Origin: Actinoplanes philippinensis
GTDB lineage: Bacteria; Actinomycetota; Actinomycetes; Mycobacteriales; Micromonosporaceae
Reading direction: 5' to 3'
DNA: 64,000 nt
Assembly: GCF_900113015.1 (NCBI RefSeq)
Contig: NZ_FONV01000010.1
Span: forward strand, 372,001 to 436,000
Positions within the stretch are counted from its first letter, which is position 1. Each line of letters begins with the position of its first letter. A program made the position numbers and the translations under genes. Under the pieces are notes generated by a model. That model made no database searches, was not told the DNA's origin, and was given only the letters and a program-made list of their open reading frames with translations. Shown here piece after piece: positions 16,994 through 25,488 of the stretch.

Positions 16994-17560
16994 GTGCAAC
17001 CCTCCCCCGGGTACGGGCGTGTAGTCACCGTGACAGCCATCGCCGGTCGAGGAACGGAGCCGCGGACCGCAGTGCCTTCCTTCGACGACGTGTACGCCGC
17101 GCACTACGCCGACCTGACCGTGCAGCTCTACGCGTACTTCGGGGATCGGCAGGACGCCCACGACGTGGTGCAGGAGGCGTTCTACCGCGCGCTCGTCCGG
17201 TGGAGCTCCGTGTCCCGGTACGACGATCCGGTCGCGTGGATCCGCCGGGTGGCCTGGAACCTCGCGGTCAGCAGGTGGCGGCGGGCCCGTACCGCGCTGA
17301 GCTTCCTGGGCCGGCAGCCCCGGGTCGAACCGCAGTCGGCCGGGCCCGGCCCGGAGCGGGTCGCCCTGGTCGCCGCGCTCGGAACCCTGCCGGACACCCA
17401 GCGCCGGGCGATGGTGCTGCACTACATGGCCGACATGCCGGTGGCCGAGATCGCCGATCGGGAAGGCGTCGCCGTCGGCACCGTGAAGTCCTGGCTGCAC
17501 CGGGGACGGGCCGCGCTCGCCGCCCGGCTCGACGTGACCGACCACTCCGGAGGCGAGTGA
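16994..17560 (+). CDS. SigE-family ECF RNA polymerase sigma factor
   Basis: A 188-residue sigma-70-like factor with only regions 2 and 4. Region 2 reads VYAAHYADLTVQLYAYFGDR then DVVQEAFYRALVRW, and region 4 reads LPDTQRRAMVLHYMADMPVA followed by the helix-turn-helix VAVGTVKSWLHRGR. It belongs to the actinobacterial SigE/SACE-type group, which often has an adjacent membrane protein rather than a classical anti-sigma factor. The start is uncertain: GTG 16994 or GTG 17030. Its TGA overlaps the next ATG by one base, indicating co-translation. Confidence 0.88.
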   Translation: MQPSPGYGRVVTVTAIAGRGTEPRTAVPSFDDVYAAHYADLTVQLYAYFGDRQDAHDVVQEAFYRALVRWSSVSRYDDPVAWIRRVAWNLAVSRWRRARTALSFLGRQPRVEPQSAGPGPERVALVAALGTLPDTQRRAMVLHYMADMPVAEIADREGVAVGTVKSWLHRGRAALAARLDVTDHSGGE

Positions 17561-18483
17561 TGCCCGACCCGATCGAACAGCTCTTCGCCGGCCTGCGCGC
17601 CGAGACGCTGCCCACGGTCCGCCCGCCGGGGACCGAGCCGCTGCGGCGGGCCGTCCGCCGCCGACGGGCCGTCACCTCGGCGGCCGCCGCCGTCACCGTG
17701 CTGACGCTGGCCGCCCTGATCGCCGTGATCCGCCCAGACAGCGGCCGGCCGGTCGCGACGCCGCCCACCTACTCGGGCGCGGTGCTCACCGAACGGATCA
17801 CCAGCCTGCTCAAGCTCGACGATCCACAGCGTGCCGGGCTCAGCCAGATCCTCCTGGACACCGGTTCCGGCATGCCGGAGTCACGGCGCCCGGTGCTCGG
17901 CGGTACGTACGAGATCCGGATGGTCTGCTTCGGCTCGGGCACCCTGGAGGTCATGCTCGGAACAGCGGTGCGGCCGATCCTGTGCCCCGCCGACGGCGCG
18001 TCCTGGACCGCGGCGACGGTGGTGCCGGAACCCGGTGGGCCGCTGACGGTGCGGCCCATACCACGGGACGGCGGTCCCGGACCGGCCGGCTTCGGGTATG
18101 TCGCCGACCTGACCCAGGCGGACAAGACCCGATGGCAGGAGGCGGCGACGGAAGCCCTCGGACCGACGCGGGACGAGGCCGTGGCCAGTGGCTCGTTCTT
18201 CGCCTCGGACGGGGGCGAGGGGTACGACCACAGAACCGTCGGTGCGGGCCGGTACCGGGTCCGGGCGATCTGTCTCGGGTTCGGCACGGCACGGATCTTC
18301 GCCGGGCTCGGCAACGGCGAGCAGTCCCCGGAGAAGCAGACCACCGTGCAGTGCTCCCCCGACACGCCCCGGACGGCGTCACTGATCATCTCGGCGTCGA
18401 CCGAGGGCGTGGGCTACTACGTCGAGCCGAGCTCCGACGCCGACCACCGGGCCGCCGTGGCCACCGTCCTCGAACGGCTCTGA
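17560..18483 (+). CDS. Membrane-anchored partner of the ECF sigma factor
   Basis: A 307-residue protein: a short cytoplasmic N-terminus rich in Arg (residues 28-36), one transmembrane helix (about 37-57), and a long outer domain with two similar halves, each with GTYEIRMVC or GAGRYRVRAIC, then FGSGT or FGTARIF, and a later Cys. The repeated Cys pairs suggest a disulphide-stabilised duplicated beta domain. I do not recognise a named family. Coupling to the sigma gene (TGATG) suggests a sensor or anti-sigma role, but no zinc-binding anti-sigma motif is seen. Confidence 0.65.
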   Translation: MPDPIEQLFAGLRAETLPTVRPPGTEPLRRAVRRRRAVTSAAAAVTVLTLAALIAVIRPDSGRPVATPPTYSGAVLTERITSLLKLDDPQRAGLSQILLDTGSGMPESRRPVLGGTYEIRMVCFGSGTLEVMLGTAVRPILCPADGASWTAATVVPEPGGPLTVRPIPRDGGPGPAGFGYVADLTQADKTRWQEAATEALGPTRDEAVASGSFFASDGGEGYDHRTVGAGRYRVRAICLGFGTARIFAGLGNGEQSPEKQTTVQCSPDTPRTASLIISASTEGVGYYVEPSSDADHRAAVATVLERL

Positions 18484-18484
18484 G

Positions 18485-19774
18485 TCACAAGCCCGGGAGG
18501 CGGCCGTTGCGGAAGACGTCGACGAAGTCCTGGTGGTCCTCGCGGGCCTGGTCGCCGTACTTGTGCGCGAAATCGACGAGGTGCCGCACGAAACCGGACT
18601 CGTCCTTGTCGACGACCGCGACGATCGCCTCCTCGGTGGAGAAGTCGACCAGGTCGTGGCTGGACTCGTCGTCGGCGACCGAGTGCATCCGGGCCACGGC
18701 ACGACCGAGGTCGGCGATCACACCGGACAGCTCCTCCGGCTCGTTCACGTCGGACCAGTCAAGATCTGCGGCGTACGGGGAGACCTCCGCCACCAACTGC
18801 CCCACCCCGTTCAGCTCGGTGAAGCCCAGCCACGGGTCGGCGTGCGCCTGCAGGGCACGCTGCGATTCGGCCGTACGGTGGCCCTGGTGTTTGAAGTAGC
18901 CCCTGACCCGCTCGTCGTCGATCCAGCGGGCCACGGCCGGGACCTGCGCCTGCTTCATGTAGATGACGACGTCGTTCTCCAGGGCCTCGGTGTGCCCCTC
19001 CAGCAGCAGGTTGTACGACGGCAGGCCGGCCGACCCGATGCCGACGCCCTTACGCAGCTTGATGTCCTTGATGTGCAGCGACACCGGACGGGAGTTCGCC
19101 GGCAGCGTGTCGAGGTAACTGTCGAACGCCTCCCGTACCGCCGCATGGGTCTCCGCGTCCACGTCGTAGACGCCGTCGCCGACCGAGAACCGGCGCTCGT
19201 AGTCGTCGATCGTGGTCTGCTCGCTGAGCAGGTCGACCCGGGTGTTCAGCCGGGCCTCCTGCAACACCCGGCGCAGCACACCCGTCGCGTTCTCCAGGGT
19301 GATCGAGCCGATCGCGTCGTCACCACCATGTGCGATCGCTCGCAACTCGGTCAGATAGGACGTGGCGAACTCGGTCACCAGCGCCGTGATGTTGTCGTCG
19401 GAGAGCGCCTTCGAATACCCGATCAGCGCGACACTCGCCGAGAACCGCTTCAGATCCCAGCTGTACGGGCCGACATACGCCTCGTCGAAGTCATTGACGT
19501 TGAAGACCAGGCGACCCGACGAGTTCATGTACGTCCCGAAGTTCTCCGCGTGCAGGTCACCGTGGATCCACACCCGGCTCGTCCGCTCGTCGAGGAAACT
19601 GTCGTCCCGGAAGTCGCCGGTCAGGTCGGCGTAGAAAAGCGAAGCGCTGCCCCGGTAGAAAGCGAACGGCGAGGCCGCCATCTTCCGGAACTTGCGACGG
19701 AACGCGGCCGGGTCGAGCGCCATCAGCTCGCCGAACTCGCGGGACAGTACGTCGATGATGAAGTCGGCCCTCAT
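18485..19774 (-). CDS. DUF2252 family protein (kinase-like fold)
   Basis: A 429-residue protein with the DUF2252 core: MAASPFAFYRGSASLFYAD, then VWIHGDLHAENFGTY and LVFNVNDFDEAYVGPYSWDL. These resemble the catalytic HGDxHxxN and metal-binding D of aminoglycoside-phosphotransferase-like kinases. SLHIKDIKLRKGVGIGSAG follows. The biochemical role is unknown. ATG 19774 is used; GTG 19783 is an alternative. It is convergent with the sigma-operon partner (1-nt gap) and divergent from hemC (49-bp gap). Confidence 0.85.
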   Translation of the reverse strand: MRADFIIDVLSREFGELMALDPAAFRRKFRKMAASPFAFYRGSASLFYADLTGDFRDDSFLDERTSRVWIHGDLHAENFGTYMNSSGRLVFNVNDFDEAYVGPYSWDLKRFSASVALIGYSKALSDDNITALVTEFATSYLTELRAIAHGGDDAIGSITLENATGVLRRVLQEARLNTRVDLLSEQTTIDDYERRFSVGDGVYDVDAETHAAVREAFDSYLDTLPANSRPVSLHIKDIKLRKGVGIGSAGLPSYNLLLEGHTEALENDVVIYMKQAQVPAVARWIDDERVRGYFKHQGHRTAESQRALQAHADPWLGFTELNGVGQLVAEVSPYAADLDWSDVNEPEELSGVIADLGRAVARMHSVADDESSHDLVDFSTEEAIVAVVDKDESGFVRHLVDFAHKYGDQAREDHQDFVDVFRNGRLPGL

Positions 19775-19810
19775 GTCGGCCACGTTACTCAGCCCGAAGG
19801 GGCCAACGGT

Positions 19811-19816
19811 TACCCT
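19811..19816 (+). promoter_or_regulatory. Probable leaderless -10 box for hemC
   Basis: TACCCT lies 7 nt before ATG 19824, and no ribosome-binding sequence exists between them. This spacing places the transcript start at the ATG. Confidence 0.5.
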
Positions 19817-19823
19817 TTCCGCT

Positions 19824-20741
19824 ATGTCCGCTTCACGCCTGCTGCGTATCGGCACCCGCTCCTCCCCCATGGCACTCGCCCAGGTCGAGCGTGTCCGGCG
19901 GATGCTCGCCGACCGGCGGCCCGAGATCACCGTCGAGGTCGTGCCCCTCACCACCAGCGGCGACCGGTGGCAGGGTTCGCTGTCCGAGCTGGGCGGCAAA
20001 GGCGCGTTCACCAAAGAGGTCGACCAGGCCCTCCTCGACGGACGGGCCGACCTGGCCGTGCACTGCGTCAAGGACGTGCCCGGCGACCGGCCCGCCCCCG
20101 CCGGCACCGTGTTCGCCGCCTACCTGGCCCGCGACGACGTGCGCGACTGCCTCGTCGACCCGGCCGGGCGCCGCGTCGACGACCTGCCCGCCGGCACCCG
20201 GGTCGGCACCTCCGCGGTGCGGCGCATCGCCCAGCTCGCCCTGCACTGGCCACACCTCACACCCGTGCCGATCCGCGGCAACGCCAACTCCCGGCTCGCC
20301 CGGCTCGACGCCGGGGAGTATGACGTGCTGCTCCTCGCCGTCTCCGGCCTCCACCGGATCGGGATGCCGGAACGCATCACACAGGCCATCGACGTCGACA
20401 CCTTCGTGCCGGCCGTCGGCAGCGGGACCCTGGTGCTGCAGTGCCGTCAGGACGATGATGCGGCGCTGGAGGTCGCGGCGGCCCTCGCCGACCGTCGGAC
20501 CGGCCTGGAGACCGAGGCGGAGCGCACCATGCTGCACATCCTGCAGGGCAGTTGCAGCTCACCGATCGGCGGTCACGCCCGCACCGAACCGGACGGCCGG
20601 ATCAGCCTGCGGGCCCGGGTGATCAGTTTGGACGGCAAGACCGTGCTGGACGCCCACGAGTGGGCCACGGATCCGGTCGTGCTGGGCACGTCGGTCGCCG
20701 CTTCACTGCTCCGCCAGGGCGCCCGGGAGATCCTCGGCTGA
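19824..20741 (+). CDS. hemC: Hydroxymethylbilane synthase (porphobilinogen deaminase)
   Basis: A 305-residue enzyme that joins four porphobilinogen units into hydroxymethylbilane in heme and corrinoid synthesis. It has RIGTRSSPMALAQ at the N-terminus, the catalytic Asp84 in HCVKDVP, the arginine-rich GTSAVRRIAQL and IRGNANSRL segments that hold the growing chain, and Cys244 in QGSCSSPIGGHA, the attachment point for the dipyrromethane cofactor. It stands alone with no other heme gene in view, so it may be a second copy. Start at ATG 19824, probably leaderless. Confidence 0.94.
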   Translation: MSASRLLRIGTRSSPMALAQVERVRRMLADRRPEITVEVVPLTTSGDRWQGSLSELGGKGAFTKEVDQALLDGRADLAVHCVKDVPGDRPAPAGTVFAAYLARDDVRDCLVDPAGRRVDDLPAGTRVGTSAVRRIAQLALHWPHLTPVPIRGNANSRLARLDAGEYDVLLLAVSGLHRIGMPERITQAIDVDTFVPAVGSGTLVLQCRQDDDAALEVAAALADRRTGLETEAERTMLHILQGSCSSPIGGHARTEPDGRISLRARVISLDGKTVLDAHEWATDPVVLGTSVAASLLRQGAREILG

Positions 20742-20820
20742 CACCCTGCCGCCCGGTCACGGTCAGCGCAATGTGTGCGCCGGGCGACGCCTCGGCACAC
20801 GCCATCGTTGCGTCATTTTC

Positions 20821-20912
20821 GGCGGCATCGTTGACCAGCTGATCGCGGGCGGCTCGTTACTTCGCCGGCGGCATCGTTGACCAGCTGATCGCGGGCGGCT
20901 CGTTACTTCGCC
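20821..20912. repeat. Perfect 46-bp tandem duplication across the nuoB 3' end
   Basis: Two identical 46-bp copies abut: 20821-20866 and 20867-20912. The second copy contains the last codons and the TAA of nuoB, and the first lies just beyond the stop in non-coding sequence. Complete identity suggests a recent slippage or recombination event. Because the stop codon is in the inner copy, the protein is unchanged. Confidence 0.95.
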
Positions 20913-21430
20913 GGCGGCTTCACCAGCGGGGCGGTCAGGGCCAGTGGGTCGGGGCGGTGCACGCCACCCGGGCCGGACTGCTCGGCGGCGATCTTCTCCT
21001 GCAGGCGCAGGATGCCGTGCAACAGCGCCTCCGGCCGCGGCGGGCAACCCGGCACGTAGACGTCCACCGGGATGATCTGGTCGACGCCCTTCGTGACCGA
21101 ATACGAATCCCAGTAGGGCCCACCACAGTTCGAGCAGGACCCGAACGAGATCACATACTTCGGCTCGGGCATCTGGTCGTAGAGCCGCTTGATCGCCGGC
21201 GCCATCTTGTCGGTGACCGTCCCGGACACGACCATGAGATCGGCCTGCCGTGGCCCGTGCGCGAACGGGATGACCCCGAGCCGCATGAAGTCATGCCGGG
21301 CCATGCTGGACGCGATGAACTCGATGGCACAGCACGCCAGCCCGAAATTGAACACCCAGAGGGAGTAGCGGCGTCCCCAGTTCAGCACGAAGCGGATGGG
21401 TTCCCCGAGCACTCCTGGCAGACCGGCCAT
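20903..21430 (-). CDS. nuoB: NADH-quinone oxidoreductase subunit B (cluster N2)
   Basis: A 175-residue protein with all four N2 ligands: the adjacent cysteines in GLACCAIEF, the Cys in GSCSNCGGPYWDSY and the Cys in YVPGCPPRPEALLHG. NuoB carries the last iron-sulphur cluster before quinone. Start at ATG 21430. It lies about 4 kb from nuoC on the same strand, and the gene immediately upstream is fic, whose stop is 4 nt before this start, so nuoB appears to be the last gene of an MFS-lyase-fic-nuoB operon. A 46-bp duplication covers its 3' end. Confidence 0.95.
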   Translation of the reverse strand: MAGLPGVLGEPIRFVLNWGRRYSLWVFNFGLACCAIEFIASSMARHDFMRLGVIPFAHGPRQADLMVVSGTVTDKMAPAIKRLYDQMPEPKYVISFGSCSNCGGPYWDSYSVTKGVDQIIPVDVYVPGCPPRPEALLHGILRLQEKIAAEQSGPGGVHRPDPLALTAPLVKPPAK

Positions 21431-21434
21431 CCGG

Positions 21435-22580
21435 TCAACCTAACGCATCCGGGTACGGCCGGCTCAGCGTCATCGGCGTGCGAGCCGTCTCGAGCACTCG
21501 CGCTGGGAAACTCGCCCCCTCGACGTAGTAGCGGGCACGGGTGCGGCCGACCGGTTCCAGCAGCCCGGCGGCAGCAAGAGTTTTCAGGTCGCGTTGCGCC
21601 TGTTGGAGGGTCAGGCTCTCGGCCTGCTCGTAGTGGGCCCGTCGGAGCCGCCGATGCACCGCGACATCGTGCAGCGCGGAGACCATCCGCTCCTCCAGGC
21701 CTTCGCGGGCGGCGAACGGCAGAAGCGACTCCCACACCGCTGTCGAGCGACTGATACGGTTCTGCACCGTCTGCGCCTGCTGGTGGTAGGCGGTGAGATT
21801 GAATCGGATCCAGCTCGAGACGTCCTGGTCGGGGTGGTATCCGGTGCCCCTCCTCTGCAGCTCCTGGTAGTAGGTCCAGGTATTCCGGGAACGTCCCAGC
21901 CAGGCCTCGATCGATGAGAACTCCGGAGCCAGAACCCCCTCACGAGCGATCATCAACGTTTGGAGCGATCGCGACATCCGGCCGTTGCCGTCGGGCCATG
22001 GATGGATCGAGACAAGATGCAGGTGGGCCATCGCTGCCCGGACCAATGGATGATCGGTGTAGTCGGCATTGAGCCAATCGATCAGATCGGCCATCAACTC
22101 CGGGACTGCGGCAGCGTCAGGGGCCGTATAGACGGCGACCGCCGGGTCTGCCGGGTCGGTGACGTAGACCGAGCCTCGCCGCCATTGACCGGCCACCTTG
22201 CCAAGAGTGTGCCGGTGGCCCTGCAGCATCCAGTGCAAAGCGTTCAGCAGGCCTTTGCTGTACTCGAAGTCGTCGGCGTCGTGCAGCGTCTGTATGTAGG
22301 TCATCATCCGTTGATAGGCGAGCGTCTCCTCCCTGTTCTCGTCGGAGACGTCGACGTCTTTCTCGCCCTCCATCAGGTCCTGAACATCGATCGTGGAGAC
22401 CCGGAACCCCTCGATGGTGTTCGAAGCGGCCACGGCGTCGGCCGTCAGGAATTTCCGCATCCCCCGCACCCACGTGGAGGGGTTGCCCTGCACCTGGCGC
22501 CGCAGCTTCTGCCGCATCTCTTCGACCTGGCCGAGAACATCGAGGTCGGTGGTGGTCAGCTCGGGCGTCAGAAAGAGCAT
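21435..22580 (-). CDS. Fic-domain AMP-transferase with N-terminal inhibitory motif and winged helix
   Basis: A 381-residue protein. The catalytic Fic motif HPWPDGNGRMSR starts at His193 and has every key residue. An inhibitory helix motif of the (S/T)xxxE(G/N) type, SNTIEG, lies at residues 53-58, which makes it a self-inhibited class II Fic enzyme. The N-terminus is a DUF4172-like helical cap; the C-terminus (about 315-360) looks like a winged helix with RRAHYEQAESLTLQQAQRDL. Such enzymes transfer AMP to protein hydroxyls. ATG 22580 is chosen for the AGGAGG site 9 nt upstream; a TTG 21 nt earlier has no ribosome site. Confidence 0.92.
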   Translation of the reverse strand: MLFLTPELTTTDLDVLGQVEEMRQKLRRQVQGNPSTWVRGMRKFLTADAVAASNTIEGFRVSTIDVQDLMEGEKDVDVSDENREETLAYQRMMTYIQTLHDADDFEYSKGLLNALHWMLQGHRHTLGKVAGQWRRGSVYVTDPADPAVAVYTAPDAAAVPELMADLIDWLNADYTDHPLVRAAMAHLHLVSIHPWPDGNGRMSRSLQTLMIAREGVLAPEFSSIEAWLGRSRNTWTYYQELQRRGTGYHPDQDVSSWIRFNLTAYHQQAQTVQNRISRSTAVWESLLPFAAREGLEERMVSALHDVAVHRRLRRAHYEQAESLTLQQAQRDLKTLAAAGLLEPVGRTRARYYVEGASFPARVLETARTPMTLSRPYPDALG

Positions 22581-22604
22581 GCGATCAACCCTCCTACGCA
22601 ACGA

Positions 22605-24035
22605 TTACGTCATCACGTCGCCGTGAGTGGGACGTTGGAGGAGGCTCAGGAAGCCGGTCAACAGGGCCTCTCGCAGAGCCGGCGGCGCAGCGTTCAGGAT
22701 CGTGTTGACCGTGGCCATCTGCGTGAAGTCGCCAGCGCCCAGGCCGAGCCCCTCGGCCAGGGAAGCGATCAGCTCCGGGGTCACCGCCTCCGCGGTCAGC
22801 GGTGGCAGCGGTGGGAGCTGGACCGGGCCGCGGGCACGAGCGGCATCAACCGCCGCGGCCAAGCCGGGGGCGAACGACTCGACGGTCGCATGGACGGCGG
22901 CGGTCACCGTCAGATGGATGCTCGGCGGGTGGCCGGCGTGCGCCATCTGGGGCTGCGTGTGCCAGCCCCGGGCTGCCAGCTCGTCGGCCAGGACGAAGAG
23001 GTCGACGCCGTCGGATGCCAGGCAGACGACGCTGGTCTCAGCCGGGGCATACAGCCGCACCCCGTCGGTGGCCTCGACTGCGGCGGCCAGGACTCTCACC
23101 GACTCGCGGGTTTTCCCGGCCAGGGCCAGATAGCCGGCGTCGCCGATCGAGCGCAACGTGGCGTAGGCGGCCGCGATCGGGCCGCCCGAGCGGGTGGACG
23201 AGATGACCGGGTTGATCATCGTGTAGCCGGGCCAGTCGGCGTGCGCGAAATACTGCGGGCGGCGCAGCTCCTCGGAGGCGTGCAGGAGGATCGAGACACC
23301 CTTCGGCGCATACGCGTATTTGTGCAGGTCAACCGAGATGCTGGTGACGCCGGGCACGGCGAGGTCGAAGTGTGGCAGGTCGGCCCCGAGGCGGCGCAGG
23401 TAAGGCAGGATCCAGCCGCCGAAGCAGGCGTCGACGTGGAAGCGGATGCCGTGCTCGGCGGCTGTCGCGGCGATCTCCGGGATCGGGTCGACGACCCCGT
23501 GGGCATAGCTCGGGGCGGACGCCGCGATGAGGACCGTGTCGGGAGTGATCGCCGCGGCCATCGCCCGGGGGTCGGCCCGCAGATCCTGCACCGGCACCAC
23601 GTCGAGCCCGACCCGGAGGTAGTGGGCCGCCTTGGCGAACGCCGCGTGGGCGCTGGACGGAATGACCAGCCGGGGCGAGCGGATGCGGGGATGGGCGTCG
23701 CGAGCCGCTTTCACCGCCAGGATCAGGGACTCGGTGCCGCCGCTGGTGACGCTGCCGACCGTCGCCGGGCCACCGCCGAGAAGCCGTGCGGCCGCGGCGA
23801 CCAGAGCATTCTCCATCGCCAGAAGCGACGGAAAGGCGGTCGGGTCGAGCCCGTTGACATGCGCGGACGTGGCGTGGGCGGCGCGGGCCAGATCGTCCAG
23901 GCCGTCGAGAGCGGGATCGTAGACGTAGGCGAACAGGCGCCCGCCGTGGGTCGGCAGGTCACCGGCTCGCAACTCCCGCAGCTCGGCGAGGATCTGCTCA
24001 CCCGGGACGCCCTTCTCCGGCAGCGCATCAGTCAT
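22605..24035 (-). CDS. PLP-dependent lyase/decarboxylase, sphingosine-1-phosphate lyase-like
   Basis: A 476-residue fold-type I PLP enzyme. It has the GGTESLILAVKAA cofactor loop (residues 99-111), FHVDACFGGWILPYL with the PLP-binding Asp202, and the Schiff-base Lys239 in SVDLHKYAYAPKG. The arrangement is closest to sphingosine-1-phosphate lyase and archaeal-type tyrosine/aspartate decarboxylases. The real substrate is open: a phosphorylated long-chain amino alcohol or an amino acid. It starts 9 nt after the MFS transporter stop and ends 24 nt before fic, so it is co-transcribed with both. Confidence 0.82.
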   Translation of the reverse strand: MTDALPEKGVPGEQILAELRELRAGDLPTHGGRLFAYVYDPALDGLDDLARAAHATSAHVNGLDPTAFPSLLAMENALVAAAARLLGGGPATVGSVTSGGTESLILAVKAARDAHPRIRSPRLVIPSSAHAAFAKAAHYLRVGLDVVPVQDLRADPRAMAAAITPDTVLIAASAPSYAHGVVDPIPEIAATAAEHGIRFHVDACFGGWILPYLRRLGADLPHFDLAVPGVTSISVDLHKYAYAPKGVSILLHASEELRRPQYFAHADWPGYTMINPVISSTRSGGPIAAAYATLRSIGDAGYLALAGKTRESVRVLAAAVEATDGVRLYAPAETSVVCLASDGVDLFVLADELAARGWHTQPQMAHAGHPPSIHLTVTAAVHATVESFAPGLAAAVDAARARGPVQLPPLPPLTAEAVTPELIASLAEGLGLGAGDFTQMATVNTILNAAPPALREALLTGFLSLLQRPTHGDVMT

Positions 24036-24044
24036 GCGAAGACG

Positions 24045-25439
24045 CTATCCCCTCTCCGGCGACCCACCCTCGCTTGTCCACAGCGCCGACTTGTCCACAG
24101 GCCCCGCCCCGGCTTCGACGCCATCGTCGTAACGTCGCAGCAGCAACACGGCGGCACCCACCAGCAGAGCCGGCAGGACCGTGAAACCGAGCAGCACACC
24201 GAGACGTGCCGACTCGCTCTGAGCAGCCGATTCGCCGGTTGCCGAGGAGACGTAGCCGAAGATCTGGAGGACTGATGCGTAGATGCCGGGCCCGAGCGCC
24301 AGGCCGAGGGTCTCCCCCGCGGTCCAGAGGCCGGTGAAGACGCCGGCCTGTCGGCGGCCGGTGCGGGCGGTGTCGTGGGCGATGCAGTCCGGCAGCATCG
24401 ACATGGCGAAGACCTGCTGGCCGGCGTATCCGGCGCCGACCACGGCGACGATGAGGTAGACGGCCACCACGGGCAGGCCGGGCGCGGCGACCAGCGCGAG
24501 CGCGGCGACGGCGAAGAGCAGGGAGGCGGCGACCAGGGAGCGGCGTTTGCCGTGCCGGCGGCCGATCGCGGTCCACAGCGGCATCACCAGCAGGGCCGGG
24601 CCGACGAACGCGGCGAACAGGACCGTCGCTCCGGACTCCTGGACGAGGACGTGATCGGCGAAGTACTTGACGCCGGCCAGCATGGTGCCGATGCCGGCGG
24701 CCTGGACGACCCAGCAGATCAGCAGGGCGCGGAAGGGGGCGTTGCCGGTGGCCACGCGCAGTTGGGCCCGGAGGTTCGGCTCGGATTCGCCGGCTTGGCG
24801 GGAGGGTGCTTTACGCGTACCGAGGAAGGTGGCGAGCGTGCCCACGACGATCAGTGCGCCGACGAAGGCGCCGGACCACCGGTGTCCCTCGCGGCCGCCG
24901 CCGGTGAGTTCGACGACGAGCGGGGCCAGAGCGCCGGAGACGAGGATCGCGAGAGCCAGGACCGCGACGCGCCAGGTCATCAGCCGGGTGCGCTCGGTGT
25001 AGCCGTCGGTGAGTTCGGCGGGCATCGCGACGTAGGGGACCTGGAAGAAGGCGAACGCGGTGGCGGCGGCGAGGAAGGCCACCGCGACGTACGCGCCGGA
25101 GGCGGCGCCGCTCGGGAAGGGGGCGATGAAGATCGCGGCGAAGAGCAGGCCGAGCAGCAGTCCGGCGATCAGCAGGAACGGTCGCCGGGAGCCGCTGCGG
25201 TCGGAGATCCGGCCGGCGACCGGGTTGACGACCACATCCCACGCCTTCGGTAGGAGAACCAGTAATCCGGACACGCCGGCGGCAACACCCAGGGTGTCGG
25301 TCAGATAAGGCAGAAGAAGCAAACCGGGCACCGTGCCGAAGGCGCCCGTGACCAACGAGCCAAGCGCATATCCAGCCAAAACACCACGGGGCAGGACACC
25401 CGTCGGGGTTACCACGGGAGGGGGACCGGCGGTCGTCAT
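24045..25439 (-). CDS. MFS transporter of the sugar/cation symporter (GPH, MelB-like) type
   Basis: A 464-residue protein with about twelve helices. The N-terminal half has AWDVVVNPVAGRISDRSGSR, the GPH-family signature with the cation-site Asp pair, and PYVAMPAELTDGYTERTRLM, also typical. Family members import glycosides with Na+ or H+, but several actinobacterial members carry other small molecules. Start at ATG 25439, with a TANNNT box 8 nt upstream. It heads the operon MFS - PLP lyase - fic - nuoB. The tail of the gene carries two TTGTCCACA boxes. Confidence 0.82.
   Translation of the reverse strand: MTTAGPPPVVTPTGVLPRGVLAGYALGSLVTGAFGTVPGLLLLPYLTDTLGVAAGVSGLLVLLPKAWDVVVNPVAGRISDRSGSRRPFLLIAGLLLGLLFAAIFIAPFPSGAASGAYVAVAFLAAATAFAFFQVPYVAMPAELTDGYTERTRLMTWRVAVLALAILVSGALAPLVVELTGGGREGHRWSGAFVGALIVVGTLATFLGTRKAPSRQAGESEPNLRAQLRVATGNAPFRALLICWVVQAAGIGTMLAGVKYFADHVLVQESGATVLFAAFVGPALLVMPLWTAIGRRHGKRRSLVAASLLFAVAALALVAAPGLPVVAVYLIVAVVGAGYAGQQVFAMSMLPDCIAHDTARTGRRQAGVFTGLWTAGETLGLALGPGIYASVLQIFGYVSSATGESAAQSESARLGVLLGFTVLPALLVGAAVLLLRRYDDGVEAGAGPVDKSALWTSEGGSPERG
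24074..24099 (+). promoter_or_regulatory. Two DnaA-box-like sequences in the transporter 3' end
   Basis: TTGTCCACA occurs at 24074-24082 and again at 24091-24099, 17 bp apart in the same orientation, within the last codons of the MFS gene. TTGTCCACA is the preferred DnaA box in high-GC actinomycetes. They could be chance products of the codons for VDK and WTS. Confidence 0.4.
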
Positions 25440-25447
25440 CGAAGCGC

Positions 25448-25453
25448 ATCGTA
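25448..25453 (-). promoter_or_regulatory. Probable leaderless -10 box for the MFS-lyase-fic-nuoB operon
   Basis: On the minus strand, TACGAT lies 8 nt before ATG 25439, with no ribosome site between. Confidence 0.35.
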
Positions 25454-25475
25454 ACCATGATCGGCCTGCTCCGCC

Positions 25476-25481
25476 TACGCT
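25476..25481 (+). promoter_or_regulatory. Probable leaderless -10 box for gamma-glutamyltransferase
   Basis: TACGCT lies 7 nt before ATG 25489 in a 49-bp divergent gap that has no Shine-Dalgarno sequence for this gene. Confidence 0.45.
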
Positions 25482-25488
25482 CGGCCGC

